A DNA stretch of 64,000 nucleotides from Methanoculleus methanifontis (GTDB lineage Archaea > Halobacteriota > Methanomicrobia > Methanomicrobiales > Methanoculleaceae): positions 29,326-93,325 of the forward strand of contig NZ_VCYI01000012.1 of the NCBI RefSeq assembly GCF_030464365.1. Reading direction: 5' to 3'. This document shows, piece after piece, positions 8,705-16,561 of this stretch (the stretch's first letter is position 1; each line of letters opens with the position of its first letter). The position numbers and the translations under genes were made by a program. Below the pieces are notes generated by a model that did no database searches, was not told the origin of the DNA, and saw only the letters and a list, made by a program, of their open reading frames with translations.

Positions 8705-9133
8705 ATGTTCCGTAAGATACTCGTCGCTATAGACGGCTCAGAACCGGCTAACCGGGCATTTGAGACAGCCCTCGGTGAGGCCAGCGTCTGGAAAGCCGAA
8801 GTTCACGTTGTATATGTGGTTGAATCCGGGCTATTTTCTTCCCTTCCCATGGACAACACACTCGAGATAATCTACAGTGTTTTGCAAAAGGAAGGCGAGG
8901 ACGTTCTTGAAATGGCTCGTAAGAAAGCGGATGCGGCGGGAGTTTCACTGACCACGCATCTGCGGCAGGGGCACGCGGGGTCCCAGATCATCTCTCTTGC
9001 CGAAGAGCTGGGTGCCGATCTCATTCTACTCGGTTCCTACGGGAAGAGCGGTGTCGATCGGCTCCTGCTCGGGAGCGTGACCGACTACGTGGTGCAAAAC
9101 AGTCCTGTTACGACAACGGTGGTGAGATCATAA
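8705..9133 (+). CDS. Universal stress protein, UspA family
   Basis: 142 residues starting MFRKILVAIDGSEPANRAFE from ATG 8705; a GTG nine bases upstream is less likely. The C-terminal nucleotide-binding signature G-x2-G-x9-GS is seen in GSYGKSGVDRLLLGSVTDYV, so this is probably an ATP-binding USP. It is followed after 14 nt by the CBS-domain protein, a frequent pairing for energy-sensing proteins. The specific role is unknown. Confidence 0.9.
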   Translation: MFRKILVAIDGSEPANRAFETALGEASVWKAEVHVVYVVESGLFSSLPMDNTLEIIYSVLQKEGEDVLEMARKKADAAGVSLTTHLRQGHAGSQIISLAEELGADLILLGSYGKSGVDRLLLGSVTDYVVQNSPVTTTVVRS

Positions 9134-9147
9134 CCGCTCTGCAACAG

Positions 9148-10011
9148 ATGCTCGTCCGGGACTTCATGATAACCGACGTCGTCTGCGTCGAGATCCCCGG
9201 GAACCGGGACGATGTCCTGCGTATCCTGAAACGCACCGGCATCAGCGGCGTCCCTGTCCTGAAGGACGGCGAGCTCGTCGGTATCATCACCCGAAAAGAT
9301 CTCCTCCGCAAAGCGGAAGAGACCCAGCTCGGGCTCCTGATGACACCCGATCCTGTCGCTATCCGGCCGGACGCCCCCATCTCGGAGGCGGCGCAGTTGA
9401 TGGTGCGCCACAACATCAGGAGGCTCCCCGTCATAGAGAACGGGACGATGGTCGGACTGATCAGCGTGGCCGACCTCATCGGCGCCATCGCCCAGCTCCG
9501 CATTTCCCTTCCCATCAAGGAGAACTACGTCAGCAAGACCTACGCTCTCTGGGAGGAGACACCCCTCTCACTCGTCGGGAGGATCCTCGAGATCTCGGGT
9601 TACGATGCCATCCCTGTCCTGATGGAGGACGGCACGCTCACCGGAATCATATCGGAGCGGGATCTCATCAGGCATTCCCGCATCGAGGATGGTGTCGAGG
9701 TCAGCGACTTCTCGAACGGCACAGACGACGACGAGTGGACGTGGGAGAGCATCAGGGACATGCACACCATCAGCTACGGCATTTCCAAGATCCAGCTCCT
9801 TCCGATCCCCGTGAAGAACGCGATGGTCAAGAACGTCCTCGCCGTCCCCCTGAATGCCGAGGTCGGCGAATGCGCACTGAAGATGCGGCGGGCCCGGGTC
9901 GACCAGCTCCCGGTGGTCAACGGGAACAAGCGGCTTGTCGCCATGCTCTTCGACCGTGAGTTGATCAAAGTGCTGCTGCCTGACCAGCAGCAGGCCCTGC
10001 GAAAGAATTAA
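9148..10011 (+). CDS. Protein with four CBS domains
   Basis: 287 residues beginning MLVRDFMITDVVCVEIPGNR. Four CBS motifs follow one another: residues about 1-60 (GISGVPVLKDGELVGIITRK), 60-115 (NIRRLPVIENGTMVGLISVA), 125-180 (YDAIPVLMEDGTLTGIISER) and 220-285 (VDQLPVVNGNKRLVAMLFDR). Paired CBS domains bind adenine nucleotides and usually regulate a partner; no catalytic domain is attached. It is probably co-transcribed with the USP gene 14 nt upstream. Confidence 0.88.
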   Translation: MLVRDFMITDVVCVEIPGNRDDVLRILKRTGISGVPVLKDGELVGIITRKDLLRKAEETQLGLLMTPDPVAIRPDAPISEAAQLMVRHNIRRLPVIENGTMVGLISVADLIGAIAQLRISLPIKENYVSKTYALWEETPLSLVGRILEISGYDAIPVLMEDGTLTGIISERDLIRHSRIEDGVEVSDFSNGTDDDEWTWESIRDMHTISYGISKIQLLPIPVKNAMVKNVLAVPLNAEVGECALKMRRARVDQLPVVNGNKRLVAMLFDRELIKVLLPDQQQALRKN

Positions 10012-10156
10012 GGGGCAACATTCATATAATATACAGATGCCTATCCCTGTCGTGCCGTGACCCGGTACGACGATAAATTTATGTTTTATGATATCGCTAT
10101 ACGCTTAACCGCTTTTGAGCGAGATAAGGCGTTTTAATGGTTTTAGGGGTGCTTCA

Positions 10157-10801
10157 ATGCTTGATACTTCCCAGGAAATAATGAAAGGTACAACTACCGT
10201 AGGATTGATCTTCGATGGCGGCGTGGTTCTTGCAACGGAGATGCGAGCGACGATGGGGAACATGATCGCAAGCAAGCGTGCGAAGAAGATTTACCAGATC
10301 ACGCCGAGAATCGGTCTGACCACCGCCGGTGGCGTCGGCGACGCACAGCAGCTCGTTCGGATCCTGCAGGTCGAGTGCAACCTCTTTGAGATGCGCCGCG
10401 GCAAGACGATGTCTGTGGGTGCCGCATCGACCCTGCTCTCGAACTACTTGAACCAGAACCGTTACTATCCCTACTACGTCCAGCTCCTGATGGGCGGGTT
10501 CGACGACGAGGGGCCGAGCGTCTACTCCGTCGACGCCATGGGCGGGGCGACCAAGGAAGAGGATATCGTCGCCACCGGCTCGGGATCACCGTTCGCCTAC
10601 GGTGTGCTCGAAGACCAGTACCGGGCCGGCATGAAGGAGGACAAGGCGAAAGATCTCGCCGTCCGTGCCGTCAGATCGGCGATGCGCCGTGATTCCGCAT
10701 CCGGCGAGGATATCATGGTGGTCGTTATCACGAAGGACAAATACGAAGAACACATCGAGACCGGGTTGCAGAGACCGTCAGCAGCCCGCTCAACACCCTG
10801 A
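10157..10801 (+). CDS. psmB: 20S proteasome beta subunit
   Basis: 214 residues from ATG 10157 (AGGGGTG upstream). A short propeptide [11 protein letters not shown] is followed by the N-terminal nucleophile stretch [20 protein letters not shown]. Self-cleavage between Gly11 and Thr12 would expose the catalytic threonine, and the conserved lysine lies in [10 protein letters not shown]. This is the proteolytic subunit of the archaeal proteasome core. It lies just upstream of aCPSF1, linking protein and RNA turnover genes. AT-rich promoter-like DNA (AAATTTATGTTTTATG) lies at 10075-10090. Confidence 0.96.
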   Translation: MLDTSQEIMKGTTTVGLIFDGGVVLATEMRATMGNMIASKRAKKIYQITPRIGLTTAGGVGDAQQLVRILQVECNLFEMRRGKTMSVGAASTLLSNYLNQNRYYPYYVQLLMGGFDDEGPSVYSVDAMGGATKEEDIVATGSGSPFAYGVLEDQYRAGMKEDKAKDLAVRAVRSAMRRDSASGEDIMVVVITKDKYEEHIETGLQRPSAARSTP

Positions 10802-10821
10802 TATTTTTTAGGACGATTTTA

Positions 10822-12714
10822 ATGGTTATCGAAGAGAAACTCCAGGAGCTTAAGGAGCAGATCAATAAGATTGTTCCCAGCGGGATAACGATCTCAAACG
10901 TCGAGTTTGAAGGTCCCGAGCTCGTCATCTACACCGATGATCCGAAACAGTTTGCCGACCAGGCGGACTTGATAAAAATACTGGCACGCGACTTGCGGAA
11001 GCGCATCGTCGTGCGCCCGAATATCCTCGAAGATCCCGAACGGGCAGCCCAGGAGATCCGGGCAGTCGTCCCGGAGAATGCAGGGATCACCGACTTCTTC
11101 TTCGACCCGGAGACCGGCGAAGTCCTGATCGAGGCGGAGAAGCCCGGCGTGGTCATCGGCAAGAACGGGGTAACCCTCCGGGAGATCACGAAGCAGATCG
11201 GCTGGACGCCGAAAGTTGTCCGGACGCCGCCCATCGAGAGCTCGACGGTGAAGCAGATCCGCACCTACCTCCGCTCGGTGAGGGACGAGCGCAAAGCGTT
11301 TCTGCGTACGATCGGCCGTCGTATCCACCGCGAGGTCACGAGCAAAGACCAGTGGCTGCGGGTCACGACGCTCGGGTGCTGCCGCGAGGTCGGCCGCGCT
11401 GCGTTCCTGATCTCGACGCCAGAGAGTAAGATCCTGGTCGACTGCGGCGAAAAGCCGGGCAGCACCACGAACGGGACGCCATACCTCTATGTGCCCGAGA
11501 TCTACCCGCTCAACACGCTTGATGCAGTGGTGCTCACCCACGCGCACCTCGACCACTGCGCCCTCGTCCCTCTCCTCTACAAGTATGGCTATGAGGGGCC
11601 GGTCTACTCGACGGCTCCGACGAGAGATCTCTCGACGATGCTCCAGCTCGACTACCTGGACGTCGTCAGAAAGGAGACGGACAGGATCCCCTACACCTCG
11701 AACGAGGTGCGGACCTACATGCAACACTCCATCACCCTCAACTACGGCAGCGTGACCGATATCGCCCCCGACGTCAAACTCACCTTCCACAACGCGGGGC
11801 ATATCCTCGGGTCGGCCATCGCGCACTTCCATATCGGCGAGGGGCTCTACAACATCGCGTTCACCGGCGACTTCAATTACCAGAAGTCACGGCTGTTCTC
11901 CCCGGCGGTCTCGTCCTTCCCCCGACTTGAAGCGCTCTTCATGGAGAGCACCTACGGCGGGTCGAACGATATCCAGCCCCAGAGGAAAGAGGCGGAGGAC
12001 AAACTCTACGAGACGGTCTCGACGACGATCAAGCGGGGGGGCAAGGTGATCATTCCCGCGTTCGCCGTCGGGCGGTCGCAGGAGGTCATGCTCGCCCTCG
12101 AGGAGGGTATCCGGCGGCAGAAGATCCCGCCGGTCAAGATCTACCTCGACGGTATGATCAAGGAAGCGACGGCGATCCACACAACCTACCCGGAGTACCT
12201 CAACAACGATCTCAGAAACCAGATCTTCCGCGAAGGGCTGAACCCCTTCCTCTCGGAGGCGTTCGTCCAGGTGGACTCGCCGGCTATCCGCGAGAAGGTG
12301 ATAACGGGCGACCCCTGTGTCATCATCACGACGAGCGGTATGTTAAACGGCGGGCCGGTGATGGAGTACCTCAAGGCTCTCGGCCCCGACGAGCGCAACT
12401 CGCTCATCTTCGTCGGCTACCAGGCGGACGGGACGCTCGGACGGCGCATCCAGAAGGGGTGGCGCGAGATCCCGCTCGGCTGGCGCGAGACGATCGTGAT
12501 CAACCTCGAGATCGCGACGAGCGACGGGTTCTCCGGCCACTCCGACCGCAAACAGTTGATGAACTACGTCGCTCACCTTCAGCCGCGCCCGGAGAAGATC
12601 TTCACCATCCACGGCGACGAGAACAAGACCATCGACCTTGCGAGTTCTATCTACAAGCGGCACCGTATCGAGACGCATTCCCCCATGAACCTCGAGACAT
12701 ACCGCATGATCTAG
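10822..12714 (+). CDS. aCPSF1/FttA: KH-domain beta-CASP ribonuclease, transcription terminator
   Basis: 630 residues. The N-terminus has archaeal CPSF KH domains ([20 protein letters not shown] around residue 110-130). A metallo-beta-lactamase core follows with HxHxDH in [15 protein letters not shown] (residues about 234-248), [12 protein letters not shown] and FTGDFNYQ. The beta-CASP part has [16 protein letters not shown] and [11 protein letters not shown]. Homologues cleave RNA and act as the archaeal transcription termination factor. It starts 20 nt after psmB and is probably in the same transcript. Confidence 0.95.
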   Translation: MVIEEKLQELKEQINKIVPSGITISNVEFEGPELVIYTDDPKQFADQADLIKILARDLRKRIVVRPNILEDPERAAQEIRAVVPENAGITDFFFDPETGEVLIEAEKPGVVIGKNGVTLREITKQIGWTPKVVRTPPIESSTVKQIRTYLRSVRDERKAFLRTIGRRIHREVTSKDQWLRVTTLGCCREVGRAAFLISTPESKILVDCGEKPGSTTNGTPYLYVPEIYPLNTLDAVVLTHAHLDHCALVPLLYKYGYEGPVYSTAPTRDLSTMLQLDYLDVVRKETDRIPYTSNEVRTYMQHSITLNYGSVTDIAPDVKLTFHNAGHILGSAIAHFHIGEGLYNIAFTGDFNYQKSRLFSPAVSSFPRLEALFMESTYGGSNDIQPQRKEAEDKLYETVSTTIKRGGKVIIPAFAVGRSQEVMLALEEGIRRQKIPPVKIYLDGMIKEATAIHTTYPEYLNNDLRNQIFREGLNPFLSEAFVQVDSPAIREKVITGDPCVIITTSGMLNGGPVMEYLKALGPDERNSLIFVGYQADGTLGRRIQKGWREIPLGWRETIVINLEIATSDGFSGHSDRKQLMNYVAHLQPRPEKIFTIHGDENKTIDLASSIYKRHRIETHSPMNLETYRMI

Positions 12715-12716
12715 GG

Positions 12717-13784
12717 ATGCTGCAAAAACTCCCCATCCTCCTCGGGGTATTCGTGGTGATGGCGCTCTCGAACGCCGTCGTCCCGGTGCTTCCCGATTTT
12801 GCCGAGGGGGCGGCACTGCAGGGCGTGGTCTACTCCGCATACTTTTTGGGCGCGTTTGTCGCGGTGCTGCCGGCGGGGCTTGCAAGCGACCGGATAGGGA
12901 GCGTCCCCCTCATCCGCACCGGGCTTCTCCTGACTCTTGCAAGCGGCATTCTCATTCTGCTCTTTCCTTCAGACCTGCCGCTCCTCATCTTCCGGGTGGT
13001 CGAGGGGATCGGGGCCGGGCTCTTTCTCTCGGCGGCTCTCGCGTGGGCGAACTCCCAGCCCCCGGCCGGGCAACTCAGCGGCTACGTCATGGCGGCCTTG
13101 AACCTCGGGCTGGTCGTGGGGCTCCTCGCGACGGGCTGGCTCGATGCCCTCTTCGGCAGCCACCTTGCGGGGATCGCTCTCTTTACGGCGCTTACGGTCC
13201 CCGCGGCTGCAATGAGTTTTATCGTCCGGGAGAGCGAGCGTGTGGGTTTTGCGAAAGCGGATTTTGTTGGGATCGTGCGGAACTACTTCTGGCTCTTTGC
13301 CGCAGCGGTCGTCCTCGTGGGGATGACCGGGGCGGTGGCGGCCGTCTACCCCGAGTACACCGGGAACGACTCATCGGTGCTCGCCCTGCAGCTGGCGACG
13401 ATCAACATCGCGACGATTATTGCCCTGCTTGTCACCCCCCGTCTCGCCCTCCGTCCTGCCCCGACCATCCGGGCCGCCTCGCTCCTGATGGCGGTGGCGG
13501 TTCTGGCGGGCTACTTCACGCCCTATGCTTTTCCCGCCATCGGGGCCCTGTCGGGCGTGTTCATCGTCGCGGCTCTCGCGTTCCTCGCGGAGACAAGGAT
13601 CGAGCAGGGCGTGATGACCGGGCTCTTCAACACCGCAACCTACGCCGGGTTCACGTTCCTCTCCGCCCTTGCCGGGCTGGTTGCCGGAGGGACCGGGTTC
13701 CTGGCCGCATTCCTCCTGCTGGCCGGGATGGCGGTGGTGGTGGCCGTCCCCATCGGCAGGTGCCGGTGCGAGTATCGCGGGTGA
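12717..13784 (+). CDS. Major facilitator superfamily transporter
   Basis: 355 residues from ATG 12717, two bases after the aCPSF1 stop, so a tightly linked downstream gene. It starts MLQKLPILLGVFVVMALSNA and has about 11-12 hydrophobic segments. The MFS loop 2-3 motif is visible as GLASDRIGSVPLIRTG. It is shorter than the typical 400 residues. The substrate is unknown; drug-efflux-like members look most similar in pattern. Confidence 0.85.
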   Translation: MLQKLPILLGVFVVMALSNAVVPVLPDFAEGAALQGVVYSAYFLGAFVAVLPAGLASDRIGSVPLIRTGLLLTLASGILILLFPSDLPLLIFRVVEGIGAGLFLSAALAWANSQPPAGQLSGYVMAALNLGLVVGLLATGWLDALFGSHLAGIALFTALTVPAAAMSFIVRESERVGFAKADFVGIVRNYFWLFAAAVVLVGMTGAVAAVYPEYTGNDSSVLALQLATINIATIIALLVTPRLALRPAPTIRAASLLMAVAVLAGYFTPYAFPAIGALSGVFIVAALAFLAETRIEQGVMTGLFNTATYAGFTFLSALAGLVAGGTGFLAAFLLLAGMAVVVAVPIGRCRCEYRG

Positions 13785-13822
13785 CGGAGCGCATATTACT
13801 ACCCCCTTCCATAGGATCACTC

Positions 13823-15253
13823 ATGAAGATGCTGATCGACGGCGAGCGGCGCGATTCGGTCTCCGGCAGGATGTTTTCGGTGCACAACCCCGCAACGGGC
13901 GACGTGGTCGATGAAGCGCCGCTCGGCGGCGAGGATGATGTCCTGTCCGCCATCGAGGCCGCCGGGGAGGCGTTTCCCGACTGGGCCGCGAAAAACCCGA
14001 GAGATCGCGCGAAGATCCTCTTCTTCGCCGCGGAGGAGGTCCGGCGGAGAAACACCGATCTTGCGGCGCTCCTGACCGCCGAACAGGGCAAACCCATCCG
14101 CGAGGCGGTCGACGAGATCAACGGGTTCGCAAACATCCTCGAGTACTACCACGGCATCTCGGCGGCGCTTCGGGGCGAGTTCGCGAACCTCAGGGGCTAT
14201 GGCCGGGTTACGGTCATGAGACGCCCGCTCGGCATCTGCGGCGCGATCATCCCCTGGAACATGCCGGCGATCATCATGGGCTGGAAGATAGGAGCGGCTC
14301 TCGCGGCAGGGAACACGATGGTCTTGAAGCCCGCCCGGACCGCGCCGCTGACGTGCATGAGACTCGCGGAGATCCTCGGGGAGGCGGGCCTTCCGCCGGG
14401 TGTCCTGAACGTCGTCACCGGGCCGGGGGAGACGGTCGGCCGGGAGATCGCGAGGAACCCGGCAATCCGGAAGGTCTCGTTCACCGGGGAGGCCGGAACC
14501 GGGCGCCAGGTCGCCCTTGACGCCGCCTCCACGATGAAGCGGCTGACGCTGGAACTCGGGGGGAGCGATCCGATGATCGTCGCGGACGACGCCGATATCG
14601 GAGCGGCGGTCGAGGGGGTCATCCGGGGACGTTACTACAACTGCGGCCAGGTCTGCACGGCGGTGAAGAGGCTCTACGTCTTCGACGCGATCGCGCACGA
14701 GTTTGTCCGGCAACTGACGGCGAGGGTCGAGAGGATCGTGGTCGGGAACGGCATGAACCGCGGTGTCGGGATGGGGCCGCTGAACAACCGGGATGGCCTG
14801 AAAAGGGTTGTTGATGTCGTTGATGCCGCCCGGGAGCGGGACGAAGGGGAGATCGTCGCGGGGGGGCGGGTGCTCGAAGGGGAACGGTACGAACGCGGCC
14901 TCTTCTTCCTGCCGACGCTCGTTGCCGGTGTTCCGCACGACTCCGTCCTCTTCTCCGAGGAGGTCTTCGGCCCGGTGCTGCCGATCGCCGCCGTCTCCGA
15001 TCTCGACGAGGCGCTCGAACTCGCGAACAACTCCCGTTACGGGCTCGGGGCGTCGGTGTGGACCCGGAACGCGGACGCGATCGCCCGGGCGACGGAAGAA
15101 CTTGAGGCGGGGATCGTCTGGGTCAACCAGCACCTGAAGATTCCGCCGGAGGTGCCGTTTGGGGGGACGAAGGCGAGCGGCATCGGCAGGGAGAACGGCA
15201 GCCGGGCGCTCGACGAGTACACAGAGGAGAAGGCTGTTCTGGTGCGGCTGTAG
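13823..15253 (+). CDS. NAD(P)-dependent aldehyde dehydrogenase
   Basis: 476 residues from ATG 13823. It contains the ALDH hallmarks: IIPWNMPAIIMGWKIG, the cofactor lysine region MVLKPARTAPLT, the glycine-rich VSFTGEAGTGRQVA, the glutamate general base in LELGGSDPMIV and the catalytic cysteine in YNCGQVCTAVKR. The overall pattern fits succinate-semialdehyde or lactaldehyde dehydrogenases. In methanogens a lactaldehyde dehydrogenase (CofA) feeds F420 synthesis, and cofE is 6 kb away, but the assignment is not secure. Confidence 0.9.
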   Translation: MKMLIDGERRDSVSGRMFSVHNPATGDVVDEAPLGGEDDVLSAIEAAGEAFPDWAAKNPRDRAKILFFAAEEVRRRNTDLAALLTAEQGKPIREAVDEINGFANILEYYHGISAALRGEFANLRGYGRVTVMRRPLGICGAIIPWNMPAIIMGWKIGAALAAGNTMVLKPARTAPLTCMRLAEILGEAGLPPGVLNVVTGPGETVGREIARNPAIRKVSFTGEAGTGRQVALDAASTMKRLTLELGGSDPMIVADDADIGAAVEGVIRGRYYNCGQVCTAVKRLYVFDAIAHEFVRQLTARVERIVVGNGMNRGVGMGPLNNRDGLKRVVDVVDAARERDEGEIVAGGRVLEGERYERGLFFLPTLVAGVPHDSVLFSEEVFGPVLPIAAVSDLDEALELANNSRYGLGASVWTRNADAIARATEELEAGIVWVNQHLKIPPEVPFGGTKASGIGRENGSRALDEYTEEKAVLVRL

Positions 15254-15265
15254 GGCCTGATATAG

Positions 15266-15313
15266 CCGGGAAGGCCCTCCGTCTCCCGTATCACCATAAG
15301 CGGGCCTTCCCGG
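15266..15313. terminator. Perfect 12-bp inverted repeat after the aldehyde dehydrogenase
   Basis: CCGGGAAGGCCC at 15266-15277 is the exact complement of GGGCCTTCCCGG at 15302-15313, with a 24-nt spacer, starting 13 nt after the stop codon. It could be a terminator or mRNA-stabilising hairpin; no T-run directly follows. Confidence 0.5.
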
Positions 15314-15401
15314 GCGGTCGGGATCGGGTACCCGGCGTGTCGGAAAAATATCTCAAAGGTGCCTTTTTGACCATCGGGATTATTACTACTAATATAGCAA
15401 G

Positions 15402-15412
15402 ATTTATATAAT
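15402..15412 (+). promoter_or_regulatory. TATA box of the fasciclin-domain gene
   Basis: ATTTATATAAT about 42-52 nt before ATG 15454. The short leader after it contains the G-run CAAGGGGGGAT, which recurs before the next surface-protein gene. Confidence 0.55.
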
Positions 15413-15453
15413 TCAGTGCATATCTCCCCCCTCTCCCAAGGGGGGATGGTAGT

Positions 15454-16212
15454 ATGAGACGATGGATAACTCTATGCGCATGCATTCTTGCTCTTCTTGC
15501 GATGCCGTTTGCCGTAACAGCGGCGGTAATCGGGGACGAGAATGCAACGGCGACGCCTATGGGCGAGACCGAACAGATGGATAACCAGACGGAGGATATG
15601 ACGATCGCCGCCTACATTGAGCAGGACGAGAACCTGACAAGGCTGGCCGAAGCGGTCAACGTGGCGGGGCTTTATGATACCCTGAACGGCGAGGGGCCGT
15701 ATACGGTCTTTGCCCCGAGCAACGAGGCGTTTGACGCCCTCGGGAACGATACCGTGAACCAGCTCATGAACGAGACCGACAACCTGACGATGGTTCTCGA
15801 GTACCATGTCGTCGATGGAGAGTACACTGCGGAGAACATCACCAGCATGGCCGGCAACCAGACCGGAGAGCAGAACCAGACTGCCGGAAATGAGTCCGAA
15901 GGCGGGGTGCTTGACATCTTCAGCGGGCTTCTTGGCGGTGAGAACGAGACCGCGGGCGAGAACATGAGCACGCTCACGACGCTTGCCGGTGAGGACCTGA
16001 ACGTCTCCACGACCGACGGCGAAGTCATGGTCGAGAACGCCACCGTCACCATGGCGGACATCAACACAACAAACGGTGTGATTCACATCATCGATCAGGT
16101 GCTGGTGCCTCCGGGTGTGAACCTGACAGCGGCCGAGGAGACGGCGGGCGAGGAGACTCCGACCGAGGAGATGGCCGAGAACCAGAGCGGCATGGTAGGC
16201 GTCGTACAGTGA
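15454..16212 (+). CDS. Secreted fasciclin-domain (FAS1) protein
   Basis: 252 residues. A Sec signal peptide (MRRWITLCACILALLAMPFA) is followed by a Thr/Asn-rich linker. A FAS1 domain follows: AAYIEQDENLTRLAEAVNVA, YTVFAPSNEAFDAL, and the terminal GVIHIIDQVLVPP. FAS1 domains mediate adhesion in cell-surface proteins. A low-complexity, Asn-rich insert (NQTGEQNQTAGNESEGG) interrupts the domain, and many N-x-S/T sequons suggest N-glycosylation. No anchor helix is present. It is paralogous to the FAS1 domain of the next gene. Confidence 0.9.
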   Translation: MRRWITLCACILALLAMPFAVTAAVIGDENATATPMGETEQMDNQTEDMTIAAYIEQDENLTRLAEAVNVAGLYDTLNGEGPYTVFAPSNEAFDALGNDTVNQLMNETDNLTMVLEYHVVDGEYTAENITSMAGNQTGEQNQTAGNESEGGVLDIFSGLLGGENETAGENMSTLTTLAGEDLNVSTTDGEVMVENATVTMADINTTNGVIHIIDQVLVPPGVNLTAAEETAGEETPTEEMAENQSGMVGVVQ

Positions 16213-16561
16213 TGTAAGGCACGGTAGAGGGCGGCAAGTGCCGCCGGCCTGCCCCTGTCCGGGCTGCAACACCTCTTCATCTTTTTTGTCCGCAGAACAT
16301 CCTGCGGAGACTGCCGGGTTATACCTCCCGTCAGTCAGGACGGCATGCCGGGCCCTGGAGCGTTCTAAACATGCATTGGAGACGTTCTAGAGGTTTTTCT
16401 CTTTCTCCTCGCTGCGATTGGATGATGCTGGCATGTGGTGGAAGTGTGAAAAGAATCGCCCCGATGTAGAGCGCGATTTTTTCATAAGGAGATTTGAACG
16501 TTATTATCGCAATATTTTTATATTACTCTGCTCATTCCTCTGCTCGCAAGGGGGGATATGT
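16213..16561. promoter_or_regulatory. Intergenic region with promoter of the repeat-rich surface protein
   Basis: No gene seen. A TATA-like TTTTTATATT lies at 16516-16525 and the leader GCAAGGGGGGATATGT runs into ATG 16562. The rest carries no recognisable signal. Confidence 0.5.

Noticed and set aside
10894..15133. Minus-strand frames of 312 and 438 codons opposite aCPSF1 and the aldehyde dehydrogenase
   Set aside because: Shadows of highly conserved genes on the plus strand.
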